Source: Spongilla lacustris (Eukaryota; Porifera; Demospongiae; Spongillida; Spongillidae). From it: a stretch of 64,000 nucleotides of DNA. Below the pieces are notes generated by a model. It had not been told where the DNA came from and did not search any database. It saw only the letters and a program-made list of their open reading frames with translations. The translations under genes and the position numbers were made by a program. Numbering within the stretch: position 1 is the first letter of the stretch; each line of letters starts with the position of its first letter. This document shows positions 12,685 through 24,493 of this stretch, piece by piece. The DNA is taken from the NCBI GenBank assembly GCA_949361645.1, contig OX442431.1:1607122-1671121 (forward strand), written 5' to 3'.

Positions 12685-12760
12685 TCGCGTATCCGAGTGC
12701 ATCCTGAGGTCTACAGTGGCGATCGCCACTGTAGACCTCAGGATGCACTCGGATACGCGA
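12685..12760. repeat. Perfect 76-bp palindrome, no spacer
   Basis: Symmetry centre between 12722 and 12723 (GCGATCGC). All 38 base pairs match outward to tcgcgta/tacgcga; the next pair (12684 t / 12761 c) fails. It ends 28 bp before the gag relic. The inner arm motif tatccgagtgcatcctgagg recurs at about 14605. Confidence 0.95.
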
Positions 12761-12787
12761 CGAGGGTGCATGGGATAGCTAAGAAGA

Positions 12788-13640
12788 ATGGCAGGGGAGT
12801 ATGACGCGTCAACGGAAGACTGGTTGAGATAATACGTCGAGCGGCTAGAACATTTCTTCCTGGCAAATAAAGTGGAAGCCGAACAGAAAAAGGACGCTTT
12901 CCTCGCCTGCATTACATTTGGCCTGCTCCGAGCGCTCGTAGCACCCCAGAAATTGAAAGACCGAACGTACGAGCAACTGGTCGCAGCCTTAACGACACAC
13001 GTAGCGCCTAAAACTCTAGTCATCGCAGAACGTACGGTTCCACAAACGGGACAAAAGGAGGGAGAAAGTGTGATATGTGGTATGCAGCAAGTTTGCAGAA
13101 CTGTGCGTTTGGTGCGACGTTATCAGAGACGCTGAGAGACAGGGTGTTCTTTGGTATGAGGGACGAGGGGGTACAGAAGAGACTCCTCACAAAGGCAGAC
13201 CTCACTTTTGCCAAGGTGCTGGAGACAGCGGAAAGAGCGGAAAGGGAGACTAAAGACGCGCAGAATAGTTGCAGAGTGTCATAAAACAGGTAGTACATCA
13301 AGTGGCAGCACCACCAAGAAGGGGGAGACCGTCAGGCCTAGGGGCTTGCAACAGGTGTGGAGGAGCGCATGATACTCAACAGTGCAGGTTCAGAAACAAA
13401 GTTTGCAGGAAATGGGGGCACATTGAGAGGGCGTGTTGTACAAAGAAAAGGGCAGAAGGAACAGGTGTTGGAAAGGGTGTACCCACTAGAGACCACTCTG
13501 TGAAGGAACTAAAGGGGGATGATGAAAGTGAAGAAGAATGGGACAGACTACAATGGGGATCACTACATGGCCTAGCAGAAGACAAGAGAAATGGAGGACA
13601 ATGGGTAAACCTATATGTATGTGGAGCTCATCATGAATGA
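12788..13640 (+). pseudogene. Ty3/gypsy gag relic with zinc knuckle
   Basis: From an ATG at 12789 (MAGEYDASTEDWLR then a stop) the capsid-like part continues (VERLEHFFLANKVE...). A frameshift near 13060 leads to LSETLRDRVFFGMRDEGVQKRLL, and another near 13270 to a nucleocapsid-like part with CNRCGGAHDTQQC and a degenerate CRKWGHIERAC knuckle. One in-frame stop and two frame changes make it dead. Gag forms the particle that packages element RNA. An RNase H relic of the same superfamily lies downstream on the other strand. Confidence 0.7.
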
Positions 13641-13644
13641 ACAA

Positions 13645-14100
13645 CTGCTATGTATCAATACAATTGGTACAGGCCTGTACAATTTTATAGGCCTGTACCA
13701 CTGTACAGGCCACTACCCCTCCCTGTACACGCCATTACCCTTGTACAGGCCTGCACCCCTGTACAAGCCTGTACCCTTGTACAGTCCTGTACACCCCCCC
13801 CCCCCCCCCCCCCCCCAGTACAGGCCTGTACCCCTGTCCAGGCTTGTACCCTTGTACCCCTCCCTGTACAGGCCTGCACCCCTGTACAAGCCTGTACCCC
13901 TGTGCAGGCCTGTACACCCCCCCCCCCCCCCCCTCGTACAGGGTTGTACCCTCTGTACCCCTCCCTGAACAGGGCCTGTACCCTTGTCCAGGCTTGTATC
14001 CCTGTACCCCTCCTTGAACATGCCTGTATCCCTGAGCAGGCCTGTACCCCTCCGTGTACAGTGGTACAGGCCTATACCCTTTCACAGGATTGTACTGCTG
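13645..14100. repeat. GTACAGGCCTGTAC palindromic minisatellite with poly-C runs
   Basis: Units of about 14-28 bp built around the self-complementary GTACAGGCCTGTAC and CCCTTGTACAGG, interrupted by C runs near 13793-13816 and 13915-13932. Open frames rich in TPVQAC or PPPPP come from the repeat. Confidence 0.85.
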
Positions 14101-14109
14101 TATAGTTCA

Positions 14110-14515
14110 TGTCTCTACTCAAAGCATGGCTTTATAACCTCTTCTGTATAGTTTTGAGTGGCCATCCCTCCTGAATAGGCTGAAACACCCTTGCTAACAC
14201 CAGGTCCCTTAATTGTTGTTGTTCTTCCTAATTCTGCCACCTCGACCGGGAGGGTTTGTAGTTGGGAATGTCCCTCCTTCCTCCTCGTCCATTTGTGCCA
14301 TCTGCATGTCGGCCACCACTGGGAGACGTGAAAGTGCATCAGCATTTGTGTGCTGAGTGGTACTCTTGTACCTGATATCAAGACAGGGATATACCAATGC
14401 AACCGTGCTGCTGTCACTGCTGGTAATCCCTTTTCTGGGTTGAGAATGGACACCAAGGGATGGTGGTCTGTCACCAGTGTGAAATGGGGAGGAACTGTGA
14501 TGTCCAGAAACATTC
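14110..14515 (-). pseudogene. Ty3/gypsy RNase H relic
   Basis: On the minus strand, TLVTDHHPLVSILNPEKG followed by AARL matches the Ty3/gypsy RNase H core (TDH.PL). After a frameshift comes HTNADALSRLPV, the conserved end of the domain. RNase H removes template RNA during reverse transcription. Strand is opposite to the gag relic, so either the element was rearranged or there are two insertions. Confidence 0.75.
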
Positions 14516-14629
14516 AGTGATTAGAGATATATAGGATCACGTGTGTGTATGTGATTACGTGTATGATTCAGTATAATGAATGAATGGTTGTTGATGTTGT
14601 GAGCTATCCGAGTGCATCCTGAGGTATCG

Positions 14630-15599
14630 AGTGTCTGAGAAACAAACCAGCCTAGAACGCCATTGCATGTGGTTGAATCTTTTGAAACATGTCTGATGAT
14701 CACATGTACATGTACAACAGTGCTTTGTTGTGGCACCTGCAGTTAAGTTAACACAACTGCAACGCTATACTACATCCATAGTGACATCCATGCACATGCA
14801 CTGTTCCTTCTGATTGTTCCTGCAGCTAGTGAGCGTTGTATGTGAAAAGTCAATTTAAGCTGACACTTGAACTCCCTGAAATAAAAATGCTAGCGATTAC
14901 TAGAATACACCTGAACACACATATTGCATACTGTACAAGAGAACAGGTTAACTTACGTCCTTTTCTTCAACCCAATATAAGTGTTTTTTTTTAAACTACG
15001 TAACAACACTAGATAAACTATTCTTCCATTCTGGAAAGCATGGTATTATTCAGTTTGTTTTTTTGTTTTGTTTTTTTTAAAACAAACCCAGCTAGCTTAC
15101 CTTTTTCCTTTCACACACAATCCTTTCAGCCAGATAGTACTTCATTTGACATGCGCTATAAGATGAGAGCCGGGGCCAGCGGTGTGAATGGGGATAGGGA
15201 AGAAAAGGAGAGAGGAGGAGCGAGAGTGAAGGGAGGGAGGGGGAGGTAGGAAAACTGATGGGATGAGGAGGGAGGGAGATGGAAGGAGAGGTAAGGAAAT
15301 TGAAGGGAGGAGGAAAAGAGAAAGTATTATTTATTTATTTTTGTACAGGTTGTGGTCGTATTTTGTATATGCCAAAACATTGAGTGTCTGACTGGCTAAA
15401 TACAATTGAGGGATTCATGAAAGTTTGTGTTATGATGTTCTACTTGCATAGCTGCAGTATTATTGTAGGAAGTCTTCCCTTCATATGTACAGTTAAATGG
15501 CATGTTTGAAAACCAGCTGGATTAATTGACAGAACAGCAAGTGACATGCCACGTGTAAACCAGGGGGTAGGTGCGGTAAATCCCTGATGTTATAGGAAG
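14630..15599. other. Non-coding, unassigned
   Basis: Mixed-composition DNA with a purine-rich stretch at 15190-15325. No coding features seen. Confidence 0.45.
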
Positions 15600-15601
15600 T
15601 A

Positions 15602-17292
15602 CAGTGGATAACGTGATAGGTGTCGGTAAAAATTTTTACGTGAATTTTAATGCTCTCTTGAATTTTTCTTAACAGCCAAATCATAAACTAAAATTTTGAC
15701 TCGGCAGAAATACTTTGATATCACTAGCAAAATAGTGGCACAAACAATAAATAGTTAACAAACGTTCCTTGTTATTTGATGTTTACGTTTAGTGGCCCCT
15801 ATCAACGTAAAAGCATTTTATTGAATTTCTATGTATCTGATAGACGAATGTTCTTGAAATTAGCAAAGTAAATACAGTTCAATAGCACAAACACTTTGGC
15901 CGAGTTGGTTTTACGATGCGGTAAAACCCAGATTCGTTTTTAGCGTTTATAGCTCAAAATCGGTACCTACGAGGTTAGCATCGCCATTTGGTACCGTGTC
16001 AAAAAAATAACACAGGAATTCACAAAATCGTCAGAATGTGTTTTGTCTACGCGCGTGTTGTTTGATTCTAGTATTACAGATAACCTTGCTGTACAAAATA
16101 TGAAGCCAACTGGGGCACACCAAAACACGTAGCCATTTTTGTTAGTTTGCAAATGAATTACATTAAAATCGTGACGCAAAAATGATATTCATTTTCGGCT
16201 AATGAACGAAGGAGTGGTTGTCAGTGACGGTGGAGACTGTTTATCCTTATCCCACGTGGAGGAAACTGCTTGTACGAGTCGGTCATCGTGGTCTGCAAGC
16301 GTAAAAGCAGCTGGCATTTGCAAGTCGCTGCTACCCAGGGGAAACCTTTGCAGTGCTTAGAGCAGTGGATGACCAATGCAGCCAAATGTAAAAAGCTGCA
16401 CGAGCACGGACGGAGAACCAAGGTAGCGATCGAACAGCTTTCTCTTTTCGATCGCTACCTTGGTTCTCCGTCAGTGCTCCTGCAGCTTTTTACATTTGGC
16501 TGCATTGGGCATCTGCTTCTTGTCGTATGCACTGCGAGGGTTTCCCCTGGGTAGCCGTTTCTGCAGCGACTTGCAAATGCCAGCTGCTTTTACGCTTGCA
16601 GACCATGATGACCGACACGTACAAGCAGTTTCCTCCACGTGGGATAAGGATAAACAGTCTCCACCGTCACTGACAACCACTCCTTCGTTCATTAGCCGAA
16701 AATGAATATCATTTTTGCGTCACGATTTTAATGTAATTCATTTGCAAACTAACAAAAATGGCTACGTGTTTTGGTGTGCCCCAGTTGGCTTCATATTTTG
16801 TACAGCAAGGTTATCTGTAATACTAGAATCAAACAACACGCGCGTAGACAAAACACATTCTGACGATTTTGTGAATTCCTGTGTTATTTTTTTGACACGG
16901 TACCAAATGGCGATGCTAACCTCGTAGGTACCGATATTGAGCTACAAACGCTAAAAACGAATCTGGGTTTTACCGCATTGTAAAACCAACTCGGCCAAAG
17001 TGTTTGTGCTATTGAACTGTATGTACTTTGCTAATTTCAAGAACGTTCGTCTATCAGATACGTAGAAATTCAATAAAATGCTTTTACGTTGATAGGGGCC
17101 ACTAAACGTAAACATCAAATAACGAAGAAAGTTCTTTAACTATTTATTGTTTGTGCCACTATTTTGCTAGTGATATCAAAGTATTTCTGCCGAGTCAAAA
17201 TTTTAGTTTATGATTTGGCTGTTAAGAAAAATTCAAGAGAACATTAAAATTCACGTAAAAATTTTTACCGACAACTATCACGTTATCCACTG
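15602..17292. mobile_element. 1.69-kb foldback transposon with TA target duplication
   Basis: A left arm (15602-16434, about 833 bp) and a right arm (16447-17292, about 846 bp) are near-perfect reverse complements, separated by only 12 bp (16435-16446). The termini are CAGTGGATAACGTGAT and its complement, directly flanked by TA at 15600-15601 and 17293-17294. TA duplication plus CAGTG-like ends fits a non-autonomous Tc1/mariner-superfamily element. No transposase is encoded; the identical 70-residue frames on the two arms are a consequence of the inverted repeat. Confidence 0.85.
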
Positions 17293-17415
17293 TACATGCA
17301 TGTAATGGTGTGCTTCTTGTACACATAACATCTGTAGCAAATGCATGACTGGAAACCGTAAGTGATACTGGCAGATGTTGCCTGTTCCTGCCTCCTCCTC
17401 CCCCACGTTCAGCTG

Positions 17416-17418
<3 letters not shown>

Positions 17419-17470
<52 letters not shown>
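17419..17470. repeat. (TG)n microsatellite
   Basis: Uninterrupted TG dinucleotides. Confidence 0.95.
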
Positions 17471-17473
<3 letters not shown>

Positions 17474-17628
17474 ATAAACACTGCTGATCCTATCTTATTT
17501 GGAAGTTTGTATACTGTACAAAGTAACAATAGCCCAATGTCATGAATTTTGTTGTGTGGCCAGACTGCTGATAAAAGGTCTAGGTCTGTACATACAGTGA
17601 ATAATCTCATGCACAATGCCATGCATCT

Positions 17629-17690
17629 TTGTGCAAATACAACCCTGTATGTACATTTTTGGTGAGCCCCAGGGTTATTCTATTGCCTTA
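17629..17690. repeat. 62-bp direct repeat, left copy
   Basis: The sequence beginning gtgcaaatacaaccctgt and ending ttattctattgcct occurs again at 19430-19489, about 1.8 kb downstream in the same orientation. Confidence 0.85.
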
Positions 17691-17716
17691 GATTAATTAG
17701 AATGTTACTATATTCC

Positions 17717-17742
17717 TCCCCCCCCCCCCCCCCCCCCCCCCT
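17717..17742. repeat. Poly-C tract
   Basis: Uninterrupted C run after tattcct. Confidence 0.9.
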
Positions 17743-17888
17743 CATGTAAGCAAGCTGTCAACACCAGGATGGGGGTGCACCACTTTGAAAAGGTGGGTGT
17801 ATGTGACTGTGTGTATTTAAATGTGTGTGCCATGTCTCATGGATATGTTGCCAAGTGGTGTAGTGTTGTGCTAGCTATCCACCTGCCC

Positions 17889-18462
17889 TTCCCTCCTGTC
17901 TCATTTTCTCTTCTCTCCTACCCTTCCTCTCCATTCTCTTCTCCCTTCCCCTCATCTCCCCCTTCCCTCTTCTCTCCCCTCCCCCTTCTCTCCTCTCCCC
18001 CTTCCCCCATCCCTCCTCTCTCCTCTCCCTCTTTTCTCTTCTGTCCTCTCTCCCTTCTCTCTTCTCTCCTCTCCCCCTTCCCTACTCCCTTCTCTCCCCC
18101 TTCCATCCTCTCTCCTCTCCCCCTTCCCTCCTCTCTCCTCTCCCCCTTCTTTCCTCTCCCCCTTCACTCCTCTCTACTCACCCCCTTCTCTCCTCTCCCT
18201 CTTCCCTCCTCTCTCCTCTCCCCTTCCCTCCTCTCTCCTTTCCCCCTTCCCTCCTCTCTCTTCCCCTCCCCCTTCCCCTCCCCCTTCCCTCCTCTCTCTT
18301 CCTCTCCCCCTTCCCCTCCCCTTCCCCTCCCCCTTCCCTCCTCTCTTCCCCTCCCTCTTCCCTCCTCTCTCTTCCCCTCCCCCTTTCCTCCTCTCCCCTC
18401 ACCCCCTTCCCTCCTCTCTTCTCTCTCTTCCCCTCCCCCTTCCCTCCTTTCTCCATTCTCTT
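17889..18462. repeat. CT-only homopyrimidine tract of about 570 bp
   Basis: Almost only C and T, made of imperfect ccctcctctctcctc-type units with about 25-bp periodicity. The 239-residue open frame through it (P/S/L only) is compositional. Long pyrimidine tracts with mirror symmetry can form triplex DNA. Confidence 0.85.
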
Positions 18463-18479
18463 CTAAACGACGAGTGGAG

Positions 18480-19133
18480 CACGTCTGAAAGTGAGAGCTA
18501 GTAGCCCTATTAAAAGAACGACCTTTAAGTTTAGTCGGGCCAGCCCAACTACTTCAAGTTTTAGCAAAGCAAAAGCACGTGCTTGTTTATTGTACGAAGA
18601 GGATCAGTATTCGAAATAAAAGCTGGTAAGCATCTTTTGTGTGAATGGCCAATTGTTCTGATCATATACATGTACTCACATCAAGGGCAGACATTTATGG
18701 CGATTATTCCTGATGCCTTCACTACTGGCTTTGAAGAACATATGAGTACCTTCAGTCAAGAGGTGAGAGCGTGGCGTGGCCGGGTGTGGGCTATGTCAGT
18801 TTAGGATGCTCTGGTTGGAAGGGCATTTATGGTTTGAGCTCACATTATATTTTGTGACTTTACTACTAATTCCTCCTTTCCTACGCTTCTACTTTGTTTA
18901 GGGATCCCCTCGCCTTCCAGTCACATGCCAATTCAGAGACATTAACTGTTTAAAGGAAATTGTTTGATTGTGATGTGATTTAATGAAAATAGTCTTATTG
19001 TACATACTGCTGTGATGTATGTGATGCAATGGGTTGTATTTGAAGATTCCCCTTCCTTCTACGTTTGTGCTCATGCATGCAATGTATAAGTACATGTCCG
19101 AACCCGCCGGGGGAAAAAAAGGAGTGAAACAAA
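18480..19133. other. Non-coding, unassigned
   Basis: No repeat or coding feature recognised. Confidence 0.4.
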
Positions 19134-19428
19134 ATATAAAAATTTAATTAAAATAAAATTGGTGATGTAGGATTTGTATAGATAGCAATTGAGTAAAAAG
19201 GAAGGAAACAAGGAATTACGGATATTATGCATTCATTAAATTATAAATATTACAGACCTACATTATTTAGCAAATCTACCTGCCTGAAAGTCTGCTAAAT
19301 GTAGGTATGTAATATTTATAATTTAATGAATGCATAATATCCGTAATTCCTTGTTTCCTTCCTTTTTACTCAATTGCTATCTATACAAATCCTACATCAC
19401 CAATTTTATTTTAATTAAATTTTTATAT
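19134..19428. mobile_element. 295-bp hairpin MITE
   Basis: Inverted arms of about 120 bp (from atataaaaatttaatt to the mirror atttttatat) enclose a short loop near 19258-19310. AT-rich and without coding capacity. The right end abuts the second copy of the 62-bp direct repeat. No clear target duplication. Confidence 0.75.
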
Positions 19429-19429
19429 C

Positions 19430-19489
19430 TTGTGCAAATACAACCCTGTATGTACATTTTTGGTGAGCCCCAGGGTTATTCTATTGCCT
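19430..19489. repeat. 62-bp direct repeat, right copy
   Basis: Same sequence and orientation as 17629-17690. Confidence 0.85.
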
Positions 19490-19604
19490 GTCTACTTGTT
19501 GCCAGCTAGGCTTGGAGTACTACAGTTGAGAGCCTTACTGTTGACAGTAATGAGAGCAAGGTACTACATGTATGTAATGCCGCGCATACTAAGAATGTAA
19601 AACG

Positions 19605-20316
19605 TTAGAGAAGGCCAACAAAATAGGGAGAAGGCCAATTATAGGGAGAAGGCCAACAGTACAGGGAGAAGGCCAACTGTATAGGGAGAAGGCCAACTGT
19701 ATAGGGAGAAGGCCAACAGTATAGGGAGAAGGCCAACAGTATAGGGAGAAGGCCACCTATAGGGAGAAGGCCAACAGTATAGGGAGAAGGCCAATTATAG
19801 GGAGAAGGCCAATTATAGGGAGAAGGCCAACAGTACAGGGAGAAGGCCAACTGTATAGGGAGAAGGCCAATTATAGGGAGAAGGCCAATTATAGGGAGAA
19901 GGCCAACAGTACAGGGAGAAGGCCAACTGTATAGGGAGAAGGCCAATTATAGGGAGAAGGCCAACAGTATAGGGAGAAGGCCACCTATAGGGAGAAGGCC
20001 AACAGTATAGGGAGAAGGCCAATTATAGGGAGAAGGCCAATTATAGGGAGAAGGCCAACAGTACAGGGAGAAGGCCAACTGTATAGGGAGAAGGCCAATT
20101 ATAGGGAGAAGGCCAATTATAGGGAGAAGGCCAACAGTACAGGGAGAAGGCCAACTGTATAGGGAGAAGGCCAACAGTACAGGGAGAAGGCCAAAAGTAC
20201 AGGGAGAAGGCCAACAGTACAGGGAGAAGGCCAACAGTACAGGGAGAAGGCCAATTATAGGGAGAAGGCCAATTATAGGGAGAAGGCCAACAGTATAGGG
20301 AGAAGGCCAACAGTAT
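19605..20316. repeat. 20-bp minisatellite, array 1
   Basis: About 37 units of AGGGAGAAGGCCAACAGTAT with an 18-bp variant (AATTAT in place of AACAGTAT) and CTGTAT/CCTAT variants. Blocks of several units recur in the same order, so there is higher-order structure. Minus-strand frames reading LAFSLYCWPSPY are artefacts. Confidence 0.95.
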
Positions 20317-21395
20317 ATAATAGTTGTGTCCTGTTATTAGTACATGTACACGTACATGTAAGTTGTCAAGGGAGGTGTGTCCATACATGTATGTAAGAAG
20401 TGGGCCCATAAGGTTATTCTATTTGTGATAACTAATGCAAACAGTAAATGGGCATGGGCCAACTTACATGTATGAAGCTTTAGCATAGCTCCAGAACCAT
20501 TATCCCTTGTTAGGCCAGTAGGGCTCAAAACCAGCTTAGGGCTGGCTTGTGGTTTCCTTGTCCACACAATGGATGTGGTTGCTGTGCAAAACTTAGGTAA
20601 CCACTAAAATCACTACCTATCTTTGAAGTACCACTACATGTTCATGTAGTGACCTACAAAACATTTGCCAAAAGTTGCATGAAGGGCATGGCTACATACA
20701 TGTATAGAAGGGTTAAGGTGACATGTTGCGTGCAACTCAAATGAATATAGCACATGGTCACCTTTTAAGGCACAGCCTCAGATGTAAATGTAGTAAATTT
20801 ACCTGAACTTTTGTGTAGGTAGTCAGGGTTAGGGTTTATACATGTACCTGTATCTGGTAGCCACCAGATGAGAGCATGGTGGTACCATTTTTGAAATAGT
20901 CCTGGGTACATATACTAGGTACAGGATTATGCAACAGTAGATGGTGTCTATAAAGATAGACAATAGTACATGTAACAAAGAGTACATGTACAAGTTAATG
21001 TACCTCTCCAGGCCCTTAAACAGAAGTACTTTAACATGCATGTTCAAAGACCTCTGATGGAGCCGTCACCCAAGTGATGCATTGTATGTGTACTAAGAAC
21101 ACCTCCCCCCTTCTGGGGGATTTGGAGAGGTGATCCAATGACACTACCAACACCCCTCCAGGGAAGAGAGGAAGTGTTCTCAGCACCAATGCATGCAAAC
21201 AAAAATTAGCATGTCCAAAAATACCATGCGTACTCTAGTGCATGTAACCACCATCACAATAGCCCCCAAACAGCCATTCACACACCTGTTATCTGTCGTC
21301 ACTGTGTTCAAAGGACTGGGGAAGTAGCCAGACCAGTAAATACTTTGGTTTGTAGTACTGCAGTTAGTAGGTCTTCATTGATCCTCTGCTCCTCC
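20317..21395. other. Non-coding, unassigned
   Basis: Between array 1 and the TG tract. Nothing recognisable apart from scattered acatgtac motifs. Confidence 0.4.
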
Positions 21396-21454
21396 AGTAG
21401 TATGGTAGCTCTCTCCTGGTAGATTGTTGTGTCTTGTTGTGGTTGTACAGCAAT

Positions 21455-21610
<156 letters not shown>

Positions 21611-21949
21611 AAATTATTATTATTTATATCTGATGTATGTGGATGTAAGTACCACTATGTACAGGTACATGTGTGGACATCATTGGTGTGTGTGCCCATG
21701 TTTGAAGCACACAATACACAGCTCTACATCAGCGTGTGTAGTGTGCACATGATGGAGACACTTGTGAATATGTGCATCACCACCAGTAGAGCTACTACAT
21801 TGAGTGTCCACACTGTACACTGAGCGTGCGTGACTTGCTGGAAGTGTCCATGCACTAGGTGTGGTGTGTGTGTCCCACAGGTCAGCCAGCTATACACATG
21901 GTAAACAAAGGGACAGAGATGCTACACAAATGGACAATGCTCAGTGGTT

Positions 21950-22735
21950 CATATAGGGAGAAAGCCAACAGTATAGGGAGAAGGCCAACTGTATAGGAAA
22001 TAGTATAGGGAGAAGGCCAACAGTATAGGGATAAGGCCGACAGTACACATGTAGGTAGAAAGTCAACAGTATAGGGAGAAGGCCAACTGTATAGGGAGAA
22101 AGCCAACGCATAGGGAGAAAGCCAACGCATAGGGAGAAAGCCAACGCATAGGGAGAAAGCCAACAGTATAGGGAGACGGCCAAACAGTATAGGGAGAAGG
22201 CCAACTGTATAGGGAGAAGGCCAACAGTATGAGAGAAGGCCAATGTATAGGGAGAAGGCTAACAGTATAGGGAGAAGGCCAACAGTATAGGGAGAAGGCC
22301 AACAGTATAGGGAGAAGGCCAACAGTACAGGGAGAAGGCCAACAGTATAGGGAGAAGGCCAACTGTATAGGGAGAAGGCCAACAGTATAGGGAGAAGGCC
22401 AACTGTATAGGGAGAAGGCCAACAGTATAGGGAGAAGGCCAACTGTATAGGGAGAAGGCCAACAGTATAGGGAGAAGGCCAACTGTATAGGGAGAAGGCC
22501 ACCAGTCTAACACTACAGGAAGAAGACCAACAGTATAAGGAGACGGGTAATTAACGGTCCGGGAGAAGGCCAACAGTACAGGGAGAAGGCCAACTGTATA
22601 GGGAGAAGGCCACCAGTCTAACACTACAGGAAGAAGACCAACAGTATAAGGAGACGGGTAATTAACGGTCCGGGAGAAGGCCAACAGTACAGGGAGAATT
22701 CCATACAGCACTAGTACAGGAAGAAGGCCGTATCT
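21950..22735. repeat. 20-bp minisatellite, array 2
   Basis: Same 20-bp unit as array 1 (AGGGAGAAGGCCAACAGTAT), more diverged at its left end (GCATAGGGAGAAAGCC). At about 22500-22700 a roughly 99-bp higher-order block containing ggtaattaacggtccggg is present twice. Confidence 0.95.
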
Positions 22736-22739
22736 CCTC

Positions 22740-23184
22740 CCCCTTCACTGCATCGCATGTTCTGCACATACTAAATCCACACAGTATACTCACCAAAACA
22801 CCTGAATCTCAGAAGTTGAAATCATGCAGGGCAATCCGTTTATTGCCCTGCATGCATCATTGTGCCTCCACATCTCCAAAGCTACGATTGTATATTATCG
22901 TTAATAATTCATCTGCAATTAACTGTTAACAAGTTGCAACGTACGAAATAACTGTAACTTAATCCAAGATGACGCAAGGTATTACGTTTGGCATATTGTT
23001 TATGAATAAATTATGCGCGGTAGAAATTGTTTTTTTGTCTTGATTTTACTACACGAATGGTTCATGTTATAATGATATAAAACACAGATTCACAATCAGA
23101 CCGATTTATAGTAAATTATAAACGTGTTTAAAATTCAATTTAAAAATAAAAGCATGATGACCGCCATGTATGGGCCATTTCTCC
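22740..23184. other. Non-coding, unassigned AT-rich flank
   Basis: Lies between array 2 and the RT relic. No feature seen except a short gggcaat...attgccc inverted repeat near 22830-22852. Confidence 0.4.
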
Positions 23185-24010
23185 ATATGAGGAATTTGAT
23201 GATGTGTTTGGGGGCCTTGGTTCCCTTCCTGGGGTGTATGATATTGAAATTGACGAGATGGTACCTGCTGTCCAGAACAGGCCGCGTAAGATTCCCCATA
23301 CGATGAAAGAAGCAGTGGAAAACAAGCTGACAGATAGTGGAGTTAGGGGTGATTGCCCCCTGTGGATGTGCCTACTGAGTGGGTCAGCTATATTACTGCC
23401 GTTTGGAAGCCAGATAAGAAGCAAGTGAGAATATGTTTGGACCCAAGGGATCTTAACAAAGCCATTAGAAGAAATCACTTCTATATGTCTACCATCGATG
23501 ATGTCCTGCCCAAGCTGAAAGGATCCAAAATGTTTAGTCTACTGGACGCCAAGGACGGGTTCCTACAGGTGAAATTGACAGACAGGAGCAGTTATCTGAC
23601 AACTTTCTGGGGCCCAAGTGGGCGGTTCCGATGGCTACGTATACCATTCGGGATTTCGTCGGCTCCAGAAGAGTTGCAGAGACGGCTTCAAGGGGTGTTG
23701 CACGGACTGTCAGGAGTTGCAGTAGTGGCTGATGATGTTTTGGTGTTGGGTGCACTATGGAAGAGGCATAAGTGAATCATGACGACAGTTTATTGAAGTT
23801 ACTGCAGTTAGCCAGAGAATGCAACCTCAGGTAAACAGGGAAAAGCTGCGTCTGCATTTGCCGGAAGTGCTATACATTGGGCACATCATATCGGCCAAGG
23901 GCATCAGACCAGATCCGGCAAAAGTGACTGCAATACAGGAGATGCCTGAGCCAACGTGCGTGTCAGATGTACGGAAGTTCCTCGGAATGTGCAATTACCA
24001 CTGTCCAGAT
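23185..24010 (+). pseudogene. Ty3/gypsy reverse transcriptase relic
   Basis: Frames on the plus strand give the RT entry region (EEFDDVFGGLGSLPGVYDIE), then after a frameshift near 23340 KPDKKQVRICLDPRDLNKAI, FSLLDAKDGFLQVKL, FGISSAPEELQRRL and VVADDVLV (the YxDD box as VADD). A further frameshift near 23775 leads to LYIGHIISAKGIRPDPAKV and VRKFLGMCNY. The order matches Ty3/gypsy pol. Two frameshifts and no LTR: a dead 5'- and 3'-truncated fragment. Confidence 0.85.
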
Positions 24011-24493
24011 GAGAACATGACTTTATTTAGTTGATGTGGAGCTAGTTATCATACACCCCTATTGGTGAAAGTTATTGTGTACTGTGATGTTTGATATGTA
24101 ATATTCCCACTTCCTTTGATCCTCACATCATCACATATGCCCACCATCCCATAGAACTGCCCCATCGCTTCAATGGATGGAGACCTGTGTATCAGCATCC
24201 AGTATTGCCAGTGTGCATGGTAACTGATGTGAAAATATGATTTTGGCTTCAAAATCAATACTTAAACATGGCTTAACTTTTAAGTAGTTAATTTGTTGTG
24301 CTAATTGATTAATAGAGCATGTTTAATAATGTTGTATACAAGTTTTTCTATCAAACGTTATTCTGTTGCATTCTTTCGTGGACTCCCGGTATTTACATGA
24401 GGTTTTAGTGCCAATAACACACACAACATTGTCAAAAATGTTACACTAGAAATTTCACTCCCCCCCCCCCCCCCCCCTCTAATTGGTCCCATC
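24011..24493. other. Intergenic, 3' flank of the APMAP-like gene
   Basis: AT-rich, with a C run near 24463. No coding feature. Confidence 0.5.

Noticed and set aside
13615..14105. Cys/Pro-rich frames on both strands
   Set aside because: Derived from the GTACAGGCCTGTAC repeat and poly-C runs.
15967..16927. Two identical 70-residue frames (16179-15967 minus, 16715-16927 plus)
   Set aside because: They are the two arms of one foldback element, not duplicated genes; no known domain.
17769..18488. 239-codon frame rich in Pro, Ser and Leu
   Set aside because: It is the translation of a homopyrimidine tract; the reverse strand is open too (E/G/R-rich).
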